Part shown: piece after piece, positions 35,132 through 44,585 of the stretch
Position numbering within the stretch: the stretch's first letter is position 1
Layout of the letters: each line of letters begins with the position of its first letter
Assembly: GCA_016213825.1 (NCBI GenBank)
Contig: JACQZP010000026.1
Coordinates: forward strand, 1-64,000
DNA: 64,000 nt
From: Acetobacterium woodii
GTDB taxonomy: Bacteria; Bacillota; Clostridia; Eubacteriales; Eubacteriaceae
Direction: 5' to 3'
Program-made: the position numbers and the translations under genes
Notes under the pieces: generated by a model
What the model saw: the letters and a program-made list of their open reading frames with translations, nothing else
What the model was told of the DNA's origin: nothing
The model's database searches: none

Positions 35132-36669
35132 GATTCACGCTTGACTTGCTTGAGAATTTTAAAAGCGAACATTAAGGTCAGACGCACATCGGGGTCGTCC
35201 AGATCCATTTGTAAAATATCGCTGATTTTTTCCATGCGGTAAATAAAGGTACTGCGGTGAAGGAAGGTCTGGCGGGTCGTTTCGGCAATGTGCATATTGT
35301 TGCTGAGGTGAATGCGCAACAGCTCGGCATAATCGGTACCTTTGGCAGCATCGTACTCCAGCAGACGCAATAGTCCAGCCGGACAGAAGAGTTCAGGAAT
35401 GGTTTTGACAGTGCATTTGGAAACAATAAAGGGCAGGATATAGTCTTCAAAATGAAACAGACAGGCAGAAGGCTCGATCTGTTTGCCGAGTGTAGCTGCA
35501 TTCAATGCCTGAAGATGGTAGTAATAAAAGTTTTTAAAGTCAGAAAAAATGGAACTGATTCCGGCGTGAATGTGGCTGGCCTTTAATTGCTGGCCAAATA
35601 AATCCAGAATTTCATCTTGGGTTGAAGCAGATTTGCTTAAATTAAAAAGAAAAACAAGATTATCCTGGTAAATAATAAAACAATTATGCGTATTGATCCG
35701 GGATAAGTGATAAGCCAGGGCGGTCATCGGATCTTCGTCCTTATCGGGATGGAGCTGTTCTATGCAGACGCAGAAATAGCGATCATTAACCAGCCATTTA
35801 TTTTCTCGGAGAACCGATTCGATTTTCTCAGCGGGAACCAGTTTGTGATCCAGCAGTCGTTTCAGAACCGACTGAAGTTCCCGGGGTTGATTGAGGTTAT
35901 TCAGATCTTTCTGATGGAGACCTAACTGAATCGCATCGGCCAGAACCTTGATTAAGGCAGAATCCCGATCGGTAAAGGGACGGATGATTTCATCAATGCA
36001 GAGCCGGGCGATAAATTCCCCGTCGCTGCGGATATTATAGAACAGGGTACGGAAACCATAAAGGCGATCTGAATAGATGGCCGGTTCGGTTTTGGTGGCA
36101 GCTTCATTGTATTCCAGGTCGGTATTGAGTTTATTGACCTCATCAATGCTGAGATAATCAAAGGTGCTGGCAACAGCGACGTAGCTTTCCGGAACGGGAA
36201 TGCGCTTGTCAACAACGATAAAGACGGTTTTGAAACTGGATTCATATAAAGAAATTGGATTTCTGAAAATGTCGATGGAGGCCTCCCCCAGGGATTTAAG
36301 CGGGAGCCGTTGATTATTGATGGATTGCAGTTTCTTTTCCCATTGGCTGTAAAGCTGATACAAATCGGTCAGGCGATTGAGCAGATCATACAAATGAATC
36401 GCTTCAGTGGTGTAGAGCAGATTGCAGTTGGAAGTCAGCAGGTAACTGGGAGGAACGCCGATGCAAATAAAGGAGGGGCGATTTTTTAGGTTTAAAAGCC
36501 CCGGCATCTTAGCGCCTTCAATGATGTACAGGCGGTCTTCGGTCAGCAGGGCTTCCGGGGTAAAGATCACCGGGTGGGTCAGCTGCCGAACCAGGTAATC
36601 ATCAAGGATCCGGCTTTCAAATTTTAGGTCACACAGGTCTTCTTTAATAATTTGCAGGTTCAGTTCCAT
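35128..36669 (-). CDS. PucR-family transcriptional regulator 2
   Basis: A 513-residue paralogue of PucR 1, with the same MELNLQI start, middle domain and C-terminal helix-turn-helix ([20 protein letters not shown] then [15 protein letters not shown]). AAAGGAG lies seven bases before ATG 36669. The gene is divergent from the corrinoid-UroD-MFS-MtrH operon, and promoter C begins 40 bases upstream of its start. Autoregulation from the same operator is plausible. The likely role is substrate-responsive activation of that operon, inferred from position. Confidence 0.9.
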   Translation of the reverse strand: MELNLQIIKEDLCDLKFESRILDDYLVRQLTHPVIFTPEALLTEDRLYIIEGAKMPGLLNLKNRPSFICIGVPPSYLLTSNCNLLYTTEAIHLYDLLNRLTDLYQLYSQWEKKLQSINNQRLPLKSLGEASIDIFRNPISLYESSFKTVFIVVDKRIPVPESYVAVASTFDYLSIDEVNKLNTDLEYNEAATKTEPAIYSDRLYGFRTLFYNIRSDGEFIARLCIDEIIRPFTDRDSALIKVLADAIQLGLHQKDLNNLNQPRELQSVLKRLLDHKLVPAEKIESVLRENKWLVNDRYFCVCIEQLHPDKDEDPMTALAYHLSRINTHNCFIIYQDNLVFLFNLSKSASTQDEILDLFGQQLKASHIHAGISSIFSDFKNFYYYHLQALNAATLGKQIEPSACLFHFEDYILPFIVSKCTVKTIPELFCPAGLLRLLEYDAAKGTDYAELLRIHLSNNMHIAETTRQTFLHRSTFIYRMEKISDILQMDLDDPDVRLTLMFAFKILKQVKRES

Positions 36670-36708
36670 GACTTACTCCTTTGGTTAAAATGTATGAAAA
36701 AAATGATG

Positions 36709-36764
36709 TATTTCCTCTATTTTGAAGACTATTTTATTCTTATAATACCTGATAAAATCGTAAA
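36709..36764 (+). promoter_or_regulatory. Island promoter C, upstream of corrinoid gene 2
   Basis: The box TATTTCCTCTATTTTGAAG (36709-36727) is followed by GATAAAATCGTAAA (36751-36764). Apart from a one-base insertion this is the same as promoter B. No good -35 is present. About 240 bases of leader follow before the corrinoid ATG, with no gene. Confidence 0.72.
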
Positions 36765-37005
36765 AGACAAGAGAAAATAAGTAAAAGCGCTTAAAGTAAT
36801 CAGCAGTTATTAGATATCAGTACAGGCGGACATCGTTATAATGGTTTAAAAAATATACTTTTAAAATGGCAAAATATTACTTACAAGCGATAAAAAATGT
36901 CATTCGCGAGCTTGTCAATCGATAGAAAATAAATAAATCGCGCTTCGGAGATATTTCCCGGTCCGATTTTTTTATAAATATTATTTATCAAAAAGGAGAA
37001 AAAAC

Positions 37006-37635
37006 ATGTCAAAAGTTGAAGCAGTAAAAGCATTGGTAGAAGCTGGAAAATCCAAAAAAGTAGCAGATGCCGTTCAGGAAGCCCTGAAAGCCGGCGATAA
37101 AGCTCAGGATATTCTGGATGCCATGGTTGCATCGATGGGTGTTGTAGGAGACAAATTCTCGTCCGGTGAAATCTTTGTACCAGAAATGCTGATTGCCGCC
37201 AAAGCCATGTCAAAAGGGGTGGAAGTGTTAAAACCAGTGATGGCAGGCGATTCATCAAGTTCGTTGGGAACATGTATTATGGGAACGGTTGCAGGTGATC
37301 TTCATGATATTGGTAAAAATCTGGTCGTGATGATGCTGGAAAGCGCTGGCTTTGATATGGTGGATCTGGGCGTGGATGTGCCGGCAGAACGCTTTGTTGA
37401 AGCCGCCAAAGAAAATGACAATGTGGTTTTGATTGCCTGTTCTGGTTTATTAACCACCACCATGCCGGCTCTGAAAGAAGCAGTGCAGACGATTAAAGCC
37501 GCAATGCCGGAGATGAAAGTCATTGTCGGTGGGGCACCGGTGACTCAGGAATATGCCAATGAAATCGGAGCGGATGGTTACGCACCGGATGCCGGCAGTT
37601 CAGCCGCTAAAGCAAAAGAAATCATTGGTGCATAA
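37006..37635 (+). CDS. Methyltransferase corrinoid protein 2
   Basis: A 209-residue corrinoid protein with cap and B12-binding domains, DLHDIG at 98-103 and VGGAP at 174-178, and the same overall sequence as corrinoid proteins 1 and 3. Residues 87-128, the whole cobalt-binding region, are identical in all three. AAGGAG lies seven bases before the ATG. It is the first gene of the most complete methyl-transfer operon in the window: corrinoid protein, UroD-type methyltransferase, transporter and MtrH-like methyltransferase. Confidence 0.94.
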   Translation: MSKVEAVKALVEAGKSKKVADAVQEALKAGDKAQDILDAMVASMGVVGDKFSSGEIFVPEMLIAAKAMSKGVEVLKPVMAGDSSSSLGTCIMGTVAGDLHDIGKNLVVMMLESAGFDMVDLGVDVPAERFVEAAKENDNVVLIACSGLLTTTMPALKEAVQTIKAAMPEMKVIVGGAPVTQEYANEIGADGYAPDAGSSAAKAKEIIGA

Positions 37636-37676
37636 GAATAAATCAGAAACTAACACTGAATTTAAAAGGAGAAAAA

Positions 37677-38657
37677 ATGTTAACAGCAAAACAGAATTTA
37701 CAAGAAACCATCAAAGGTGGTAACCCGGAGCGGTTTGTCAATCAGAACGAATTTTTGGAGTTTGTCTATGAGGTTCCGATGACCTCCTACTGTCCCGGAC
37801 CGGGTACAGAAATTGTCGATGAATGGGGCATTCTATGGCGATGGCCAGAAGGACAATTAGGCCCCTTCCCGGTTCACGATGCGGAAAACAAGGTTATTAA
37901 AGACATCACCGAATGGAAAAAATATGTCAAAGTACCGGATCATTATAAAAATCCTGATGCCTGGACTGACGCTAAAGAACATGCCAAACAGATTGATCAG
38001 AATGAAAAATATGTCACGATTATGTTTTTCCCGGGTATTTTTGAAATGACCCATTCCCTGATGGGGATGGAAGACGCCTTGATGGGACTCTATGAAGAAC
38101 CGGAAGCGATGCACGAACTGATCGACTGCTACACTAACTATCTGCTTGACTATGCCAAGGTTTTAGTGGCAGAAATTGAACCGACCGCCATTTATCAGCA
38201 TGACGACCTGGGCAGTCAGATCTCGTCGTTTATGTCACCAGATGTATTTAAGGAGTTCTTTTTACCGTCTTACAAAAAGATCTTTAGTTTCTACAAAGAA
38301 AATGGCGTTGAACTGATCCTCCATCACAGCGATTCTTACGCAGCCAATCTGGTCCCTTCGATGATCGAAATGGGGGTTGATATCTGGCAGGGGGTCATGA
38401 CGACCAACAATATCCCGGCTCTGATAAAAGAATATGGCGGTAAAATCACATTCATGGGTGGCATTCACAGTGGCGAAGTCGACTTCCCCGAGTGGAACGA
38501 AGCCATCATCAAAGAGCATGTGGATCGGATCTGTCAGGAATGCGGAAAACTCTATTTTATTCCTAACCTGACCCAGGGTGCCGATGTCAGCTCTTTCCCG
38601 GGGGTATATGAAGCGGTGACGGCAGAAATTGACCGGATCAGCAAGGAAATGTTTTAA
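37677..38657 (+). CDS. UroD-fold methyltransferase 2 with atypical metal motif
   Basis: A 326-residue UroD-superfamily methyltransferase, the probable substrate-side enzyme of this operon. In the position where relatives have His-x-Cys it reads LHHSDSYAAN (near residue 222), so the Cys ligand is missing. HDDLGSQ and the GGIHSGE segment are kept. The divergence from UroD 1 and 3 contrasts with the near identity of the corrinoid proteins, which suggests the three units accept different substrates while sharing the same cobamide carrier type. A role as a methoxyaromatic or methylated-amine demethylase is possible but not shown. Confidence 0.83.
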   Translation: MLTAKQNLQETIKGGNPERFVNQNEFLEFVYEVPMTSYCPGPGTEIVDEWGILWRWPEGQLGPFPVHDAENKVIKDITEWKKYVKVPDHYKNPDAWTDAKEHAKQIDQNEKYVTIMFFPGIFEMTHSLMGMEDALMGLYEEPEAMHELIDCYTNYLLDYAKVLVAEIEPTAIYQHDDLGSQISSFMSPDVFKEFFLPSYKKIFSFYKENGVELILHHSDSYAANLVPSMIEMGVDIWQGVMTTNNIPALIKEYGGKITFMGGIHSGEVDFPEWNEAIIKEHVDRICQECGKLYFIPNLTQGADVSSFPGVYEAVTAEIDRISKEMF

Positions 38658-38731
38658 GGCTGAAAAAATAGCTTCGCTGTCATTTCAATTTTGACTGCGA
38701 AACTAAAATGATATGAAAAAGGGGAACATTT

Positions 38732-39934
38732 ATGAACATTAAGTCAGAAAAAATCAGAAATACCATGTTGATGGTCACACTGATTTGTGTGACCATTGCT
38801 TTGATGGGCGATATGGTCATTATTCCGGTAGCTGGCAATATCTTTGAGGAGTATGCCAATGCCAATATGGCGGTTCTGAATTTTATTTTGTCCGGACCGG
38901 CGCTGATTGGCGCGTTTAGTGGGTTGGCGGCCGGAAAACTGATGCAGTATTTCAGTAAGAAAAAATTACTGCTGATATCTTTCGCCATTTTTAGTGTTGG
39001 AGCTATTTTCGGTTATGCCGTTCATGATGCTAATTACATGGCCGCTATGAGAGTGCTGGTTGGTATCGGTATGGGAATGGTTTCAGTTATAGCCATGGCG
39101 ATTATTGCCGACGTCTTTGCTGATGAAGACAAAAGAAGTTCTATGTTAGGCGTATATAACGGCGGGATGGCGGCAGTGGGTGCAGCGTTAGGCTGGATTT
39201 CAGGATTGGTGGCGACACTGGGCTGGACAACTGTCTTTTACATTTATTTGGTTGCAATCCCGATTCTATTGATGATCATATTTTTTATACCTGAAGATAA
39301 AGTCATTGCAACTGGATCAGTCGATCAGACTAAAGCCGAAAGCGGCAATGATCAAGTTAATTGGATCAGCCTGATGGCACTGTGTGCGGCGTTTTTGATT
39401 TTCAACATTATTTATTGTATCGTTTATTATAAGATTTCCATGATCGTCACGGAGAAGGCCATCGGTGATGTGGCTTTTGTCGGGATCTTATCGGCGCTTG
39501 GAACCATCGGTAGTTTTATAGCGTGCATGTTTTTTGGCAAATATTATGCAGTTTTAAAACGGGCTACACCTATTTTAGCTTATGTTTTGATGGCATTGTG
39601 TTTTTGTCTGTTATATTTTTCAGCGAACTCTATGATCGCCAGTGTTGCCTGTACTTTACTCGGCGCAACCTATGGGGTTGGGATATCTTACTACTTTATG
39701 CATTGCACAATGATTGTACCGGAATCACAAATACCGATTTCGATTTCTTTTACATCCTTCGCCATGAGTATTGGTTCATTTCTTTCAGTTTATGTGGCCG
39801 CTTTTATGCAGGGAATTATGGGCGTTGAAACAATTACCGAGATCATGCCGATATTGATTGGAACACTGGTGATTGGTGCCGTTTTATCAGCAATTTTGAC
39901 CATCAGAGATAAAAAACAGCAAAGCTATAATTAA
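38732..39934 (+). CDS. MFS transporter 1
   Basis: A 400-residue major facilitator protein with about 12 membrane segments. It starts MNIKSEKIRNTMLM and has the MFS loop segment GRG-equivalent KRSSMLGVYNGG after the fifth helix. It is highly similar to MFS 2 at 41256 (same MNIKSEK start, EKAIGDVAF and YYFMHCTMIVPES segments). Sitting between the UroD and MtrH-like genes it most likely imports the methylated substrate or exports the demethylated product. AAAAGGGG precedes the ATG. Confidence 0.88.
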   Translation: MNIKSEKIRNTMLMVTLICVTIALMGDMVIIPVAGNIFEEYANANMAVLNFILSGPALIGAFSGLAAGKLMQYFSKKKLLLISFAIFSVGAIFGYAVHDANYMAAMRVLVGIGMGMVSVIAMAIIADVFADEDKRSSMLGVYNGGMAAVGAALGWISGLVATLGWTTVFYIYLVAIPILLMIIFFIPEDKVIATGSVDQTKAESGNDQVNWISLMALCAAFLIFNIIYCIVYYKISMIVTEKAIGDVAFVGILSALGTIGSFIACMFFGKYYAVLKRATPILAYVLMALCFCLLYFSANSMIASVACTLLGATYGVGISYYFMHCTMIVPESQIPISISFTSFAMSIGSFLSVYVAAFMQGIMGVETITEIMPILIGTLVIGAVLSAILTIRDKKQQSYN

Positions 39935-39964
39935 TGTCTTGTAAATAATTTTAAGGAGAAAAAA

Positions 39965-40762
39965 ATGATTATTATCGGAGAAAAAATTAATGGCGCCATT
40001 CCTTCAACCGGAAAGGCAATTGCCGCAAAAGATGTGGAATTTATCCGCAATTTGGCTATTAAACAAGCAGAAGCCGGTGCCGATTTTATCGATGTCTGTG
40101 CTTCAGTGGATGATGACATCGAACTGGAAACAATGAAATGGCTGATTGACATTGTTCAGGATGCGACGGATGTGCCAATTGCGGTTGACAGCCCTAATGT
40201 TTATACCTGCATTGAGTCGATGAAATACTGTAATAAACCGGGGCTGTTTAATTCAGTGTCGCTGGAAGGCGACAAGGCTGATGTGGCCTTTAAGGCCATT
40301 GCCGATACCAAGTGGGAATGTGTGGCGCTGCTTAACAGTGACAAGGGAATTCCCAAAACTGCCAAAGATCGGTTGGATGTCTTCACTGCCTTAATGATCA
40401 AATGTAAAGAGTACAAGATTGATCCAGCACGGATGCACATCGATCCCCTGATTGAAATGCTCTGTACATCAGAAGAAGGCATAACAATGGTGGTGGAAGT
40501 CATTAAAGGCATAAAAGCCCAGTATCCGACTATCCATGTCACCGGTGCAGTTAGTAACATTTCCTTCAACCTGCCAGCCCGCCGGATTGCTAATCAAGCT
40601 TTTGCGGTACTAGCCATGTATTCGGGAATGGACAGCTTCATTCTAGACCCAATCAACAAGGACATGATGGGAATGCTGTTTGCCACTGAAGCGATGATGG
40701 GCGAAGACGAATACTGTATGGAATACATCGGTGCCTTCCGTGAAGGTGTTTTTGTAAAATAA
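39965..40762 (+). CDS. MtrH-like methyltetrahydrofolate:corrinoid methyltransferase
   Basis: A 265-residue pterin-binding TIM-barrel enzyme of the MtrH/AcsE-like (MT II) group, which passes the methyl group from the corrinoid protein to tetrahydrofolate. The start MIIIGEKINGAIPSTGKAI and the repeated substrate segments AGADFIDVCAS, VPIAVDSPN, HIDPLIEML, HVTGAVSNISFNLPARR are typical. AAGGAG precedes the ATG. It closes the operon: with the corrinoid protein and the UroD-type MT I it makes up a full demethylase route into the Wood-Ljungdahl pathway, apart from the reductive activator. Confidence 0.9.
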   Translation: MIIIGEKINGAIPSTGKAIAAKDVEFIRNLAIKQAEAGADFIDVCASVDDDIELETMKWLIDIVQDATDVPIAVDSPNVYTCIESMKYCNKPGLFNSVSLEGDKADVAFKAIADTKWECVALLNSDKGIPKTAKDRLDVFTALMIKCKEYKIDPARMHIDPLIEMLCTSEEGITMVVEVIKGIKAQYPTIHVTGAVSNISFNLPARRIANQAFAVLAMYSGMDSFILDPINKDMMGMLFATEAMMGEDEYCMEYIGAFREGVFVK

Positions 40763-40816
40763 GTGATTCTATCGTATCAGACAATAATAAAATAACCCTC
40801 TTTTGGGGGTGCCCGG

Positions 40817-40866
40817 CAAGTGCAAATGTTCAGCTTATGTTGGTTGAATACTTGCGCTTGTTTTTT
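40817..40866 (+). terminator. Terminator after the MtrH-like gene
   Basis: CAAGTGCAA (40817-40825) pairs with TTGCGCTTG (40852-40860) allowing a G-U pair, with a second TTCA/TGAA step inside, followed by TTTTTT. The rest of 40763-41255 holds promoter D and no gene. Confidence 0.75.
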
Positions 40867-40962
40867 GCTGAACAACTAAATTTAATGGCCCAGTTAAATT
40901 CGGAGATAGTGACTTTTGCAAACTTATGATTTAATACAAAATGTAGGAAAAAAAAGAAAAAA

Positions 40963-41014
40963 TACCTACATTCTGAAACTGATATATTAGAAGGTAGCTT
41001 GATATAATCGTAAA
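40963..41014 (+). promoter_or_regulatory. Island promoter D, upstream of MFS transporter 2
   Basis: The box TACCTACATTCTGAAA (40963-40978) lies 38 bases before GATATAATCGTAAA (41001-41014). It is the same design as A-C but no pucR gene is adjacent, so a regulator from another unit must act on it. Confidence 0.68.
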
Positions 41015-41255
41015 TATAAAAGTTTTAATATTGTAAACAACTACAAATTCGGATTTACACTGTTATGTTTGAAGGAAACGAAATTTTTACAGGAGTGGAG
41101 TGATGTGTATTAAGACAAACTCGAAATAGTGTCTGGTTAAAGTGATACGTTGGCGAAAAGTGAAAAAGATTATTAAAAAATGTTGAATTTATTTTAGGTA
41201 GTTTCAGCGCGAAAAAGTGAGTTCAATTAATAATCAAAAAGAAAAGAGGTTTAAA

Positions 41256-42482
41256 ATGAACATTAAATCAGAAAAACTCAGAAATGTCATGCTGATGCTG
41301 ACATTGATTCTAGTAACCATTGCCTTAATGGCCGATATGGTGATTATACCGGTGGCTGAAAATCTATTCGGTGAATTTGGAGACGTCAGTGTTGCTGTCT
41401 TGAATTTTATACTGACTGGTCCAGCACTAATCGGCGCCTTTTCAGGATTGGCTTTTGGTAAACTGATGCAGTATATCAGCAAAAAGAAGTTATTGATCAT
41501 TGCTTTTGCTATTTTTAGTATTGGTGCCATCTTTGGTTATGCCATACACAGTGCTTATTTTATGGCGGCGATGAGAGTGCTGGTAGGAATTGGAATGGGG
41601 GCCCTAGGCGTTATTTCCATGGCGATCATCGCTGATATTTTTAACGACGAATCCAAACGAAGTTCCATGTTGGGGATTTTCAATGGCGGGATGGCCGCTG
41701 TTGGCGCAGCAATCGGCTGGATTTCAGGCTTTGTAGCGACATTAGGCTGGACGATGGTATTTCGTATTTATCTGGTTGCTATTCCAATTCTGATCATGAT
41801 CTTTCTGTTTGTTCCTGCGGACGAAACTGTGCCGGTAGTTGAAGATAAAGATGATGCAAGCGGTAGCGTTGATGAAAAAATGCCATGGGCGAAGGTTATC
41901 GTACTGGGGGTTGCGTTTTTAATTTTTAGCAGTGTTTATTGCATCGCTTTTTACCAGATCTCGATGATCGTTGCTGAAAAAGCCATTGGCGATGTTGCTT
42001 TTATCGGCACCATTTCAGCGCTTGGTACAGTGGGCAGTTTTGTGGCATGTTTTTTATTTGGTAAAACCTATGGATTTTTTAAACGCAGTACTCCCATTGT
42101 AGCTTACACCGTTATGGCTCTGAGTTTTGGTATGCTGTATTTTTCATCCAGTTCGATCGTTGCCGCCATTGCCTGTACGTTATTAGGTGCCATGTATGGC
42201 ATGGGTATGTCGTATTATTTTATGCACTGCACCATGATCGTGCCAGAATCACGAATCCCTATGTCAATTGGTTTCACGTCCTTCTGCATGAGTATTGGCA
42301 CCTTCCTATCTGTGTATGTGGCTACCTTTCTTCAGGGTGTCATGGGTGTGACCACCATTACTGAAATTATGCCTGTTTTAATCACAATTCTGGCTGCGGG
42401 GGCAGCGTTATCGGCAGTTTTTACGGTTAAGGAGCGCAAAACCGGGCTGGTAGCCAGTCCGGAACCGGAGCTGTCTGAATAA
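41256..42482 (+). CDS. MFS transporter 2
   Basis: A 408-residue major facilitator protein with about 12 membrane segments, a close paralogue of MFS 1 over its whole length. I place the start at ATG 41256: AGAGG is a few bases upstream and MNIKSEK matches the paralogue start; the extension to 41217 has no ribosome binding site. It is the first gene behind promoter D. Its presence with a third MFS gene and a broken UroD gene suggests that this was once a complete uptake/demethylation unit. Confidence 0.87.
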   Translation: MNIKSEKLRNVMLMLTLILVTIALMADMVIIPVAENLFGEFGDVSVAVLNFILTGPALIGAFSGLAFGKLMQYISKKKLLIIAFAIFSIGAIFGYAIHSAYFMAAMRVLVGIGMGALGVISMAIIADIFNDESKRSSMLGIFNGGMAAVGAAIGWISGFVATLGWTMVFRIYLVAIPILIMIFLFVPADETVPVVEDKDDASGSVDEKMPWAKVIVLGVAFLIFSSVYCIAFYQISMIVAEKAIGDVAFIGTISALGTVGSFVACFLFGKTYGFFKRSTPIVAYTVMALSFGMLYFSSSSIVAAIACTLLGAMYGMGMSYYFMHCTMIVPESRIPMSIGFTSFCMSIGTFLSVYVATFLQGVMGVTTITEIMPVLITILAAGAALSAVFTVKERKTGLVASPEPELSE

Positions 42483-42582
42483 TCATCATTCATTCGAACA
42501 GCATTTGGAAATCTAATGACCGGACAAGTCAAGAAGATGACCTGTCTGGTTGATTTTTGCAAATATGGAAGGAATCCCTAAA

Positions 42583-43779
42583 ATGAAACATTCATTTATT
42601 GTCAAATTAACCATCATTTCAATGAGTTTTGCAATGATGTCCGATTCGGTTGTGGTACCGTTGGTTTCGCAGATTTTTGCAACCTATCCGGATGCAAGTG
42701 CTTTTTCACAGAATTTTATTATTAGTGGGACGGCGCTGATGATGACGTTGGTTTCGCTGCTATCCGGAAAATTGGCCCAGTATTTCAGCAAAAAAGATTT
42801 GTTGATTGTCGGCTTTACTCTCTTTACCGTTGCCGGGATAGGCAGCGGGCTCGTGAATAGTGTCCTACTGTTATCTGTCTGTCGGGGCTTAACCGGTGTC
42901 GCCATCGGACTGATCTCGCCGTTGGCACTGGGTTTAATATCTGAATTATATACAGACATCAAAGAACGCAGTGGGATCATCGGGGTTTTCAACGGCATGA
43001 TGGCAGCATTTGGGGCTATTATGTCCATCGCAGCCGGATACATTGCCGTGACTAACTGGCAAGCAGCTTTTTTTATCAATGCGATTGCTATCCCGGTGCT
43101 GATTCTGACCATTGTTTTTCTTCCCCGTACACCACCGGAAAAACAGGTTAATAATGACTGCATTAAAGTGGACGGTTCCATCAGAGAGAAAATTCCAGCA
43201 TTGAAACTTACGGCAATATCGGTCTCGGCTTTTTTTATGAATACCCTTTATTGCGTGATTTTTTACTGCATCGCCTTGTATATTACCGATCGCAATCTGG
43301 GAGATTCATCAGTGATTGGCATTTTGTCGTCGTTGGGAACCCTGGGTTCTTTTGCCATTGGGATGATGTTCTCAGTTATTTATATGCGAACAAAAAGGTT
43401 TTCGCCTACCATCTTCTTCATCCTTCTGGCAGCCAGCTATTTTGTTTTAAGTATGCCGGTGGGGATCATTCCGGTTGGTTTGGCATGTGCGGTTGGCGGC
43501 GCCTGTTATGGCATGTCCTATTCCTACTATATTGTAGAAATATCAGAAGTTATGCCGGCTCATGCGGTTTCCATGGGAATGGCGATTATTACCTCAGTGA
43601 TCGGCGTGTCGATGTTTCTGGCTCCTTATGTCATCGGTGTTTATGAAAGCATTTTTAACGTTCATTCCATTAGCGAAACATTTCTGTATATCGCAATCAC
43701 CTTGCTGATTTGCGGAGTTCTATCGCTGATCTTAAGCTTAAGAGAACGGAAACTCGCTGTTGTTAGTGAGCTGAAATAG
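42583..43779 (+). CDS. MFS transporter 3
   Basis: A 398-residue major facilitator protein, more distant from MFS 1 and 2 but with the same layout (MSDSVVVPLVSQIF in helix 1; ERSGIIGVFNGMMAA in the loop region; YGMSYSYYIVEISEVMP in helix 10). I place the start at ATG 42583, which has GGAAGG about ten bases upstream; the ATG at 42550 is in frame but less well placed. It follows MFS 2 by 100 bases and is followed by the UroD fragment. Confidence 0.85.
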   Translation: MKHSFIVKLTIISMSFAMMSDSVVVPLVSQIFATYPDASAFSQNFIISGTALMMTLVSLLSGKLAQYFSKKDLLIVGFTLFTVAGIGSGLVNSVLLLSVCRGLTGVAIGLISPLALGLISELYTDIKERSGIIGVFNGMMAAFGAIMSIAAGYIAVTNWQAAFFINAIAIPVLILTIVFLPRTPPEKQVNNDCIKVDGSIREKIPALKLTAISVSAFFMNTLYCVIFYCIALYITDRNLGDSSVIGILSSLGTLGSFAIGMMFSVIYMRTKRFSPTIFFILLAASYFVLSMPVGIIPVGLACAVGGACYGMSYSYYIVEISEVMPAHAVSMGMAIITSVIGVSMFLAPYVIGVYESIFNVHSISETFLYIAITLLICGVLSLILSLRERKLAVVSELK

Positions 43780-43844
43780 AAGGTTTAGAAAAAATATCGG
43801 ACAATAAGTGATCACAATTCAGTCAAAAATTATGGAGGAATAAG

Positions 43845-43940
43845 ATGACAAAAATGAATATTGACCTGGAAAAAGAACTTGTGGGAAAAGGCTATTACGA
43901 TTTTGAAGGAACCTGGTATGGCGCAATGTCATTAAGTTAA
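43845..43940 (+). pseudogene. 5' fragment of a UroD-type methyltransferase gene, cut by IS4-type DNA
   Basis: The 31-residue frame, with GGAGG before the ATG, reads MTKMNIDLEKELVGKGYYDF then EGTWYGA, which aligns with the start of UroD 1 (MAKINFDEKELQGQGMYAF then EGTWYGA). After GTWYGA it becomes MSLS and stops. The unrelated DNA that follows (from about 43926, ATGTCATTAAGTTAAG) looks like an insertion-sequence end, and a transposase fragment follows at 44078. The gene was most likely a full-length relative cut by the insertion. Confidence 0.85.
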
Positions 43941-43950
43941 GAAAATCTGA

Positions 43951-43990
43951 AGAGCTTTATGTTTGCAAAAGCATAAGGCTCTTTTTTTCT
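43951..43990 (+). terminator. Terminator inside the IS4-type region
   Basis: AGAGCTTTATG (43951-43961) pairs with CATAAGGCTCT (43972-43982) with one mismatch, then TTTTTTT. Confidence 0.75.
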
Positions 43991-44077
43991 GAAAAATAAA
44001 CATAAAAAGATTCACAAAGTGGTTAATAAATGTGGTGAAGCCCTTTAAAAAAAATATTTTTAAGGAGGCTTTCACCA

Positions 44078-44585
44078 ATGAACATTTATCCCAGGTCAAT
44101 CAAAAATAAACTCGAACAAACCATCCAGAAATTACTCGAGAATCGGGAGAAATTCGCAAACAATCCCAACAAAGACTTAATTAGAAACAGAAAACTGTCG
44201 TTAAAGATGGTGATTGAACTGCTCATTACCATGGGAGCAGGTTCGCAAAATAAGGAATTGCTTGAATTCTTCAAGTTCGATGCTTCTTTGCCAACGGCTT
44301 CAGCTCTCATACAGCAACGAAATAAGCTCAAGCCCCATCAGCGCTTCTCTTTGTCCACCAGGAGTTCTGTAAGTCCTTCGAAAAAATCAAAAGCTACAAA
44401 AGCTATCGCCTTTTAGCAGTTGACGGTTCCAAGGCACCAATTTTCCACGATCCCACAGATACTGATACTTTTGTTGTTCTGAAACAATATTCTGAGGGGC
44501 TAAATTTTCTTCATGTGAATGCCCTTTATGATATCTGTAATAAACTTTATCTTGATGCAACCATTACAAGCTTACCGAGGGTTCA
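44078..44585 (+). mobile_element. IS4-family transposase remnant (frameshifted, 3' part lost)
   Basis: The first frame (44078-44416) gives an IS4-type N-terminus (RNRKLSLKMVIELLITMGAG, then NKELLEFFKFD and TASALIQQRNKL). After about 44345 the reading continues one frame over as ALLFVHQEFCKSFEKIKSY, then RLLAVDGSKAPIFHDP (the first DDE-type Asp), then QYSEGLNFLHVNALYDICNK, ending near 44575. The C-terminal half with the other catalytic residues is gone. It joins a histidine-kinase fragment without a gap. The likely left end of the element is near 43926. Confidence 0.82.
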
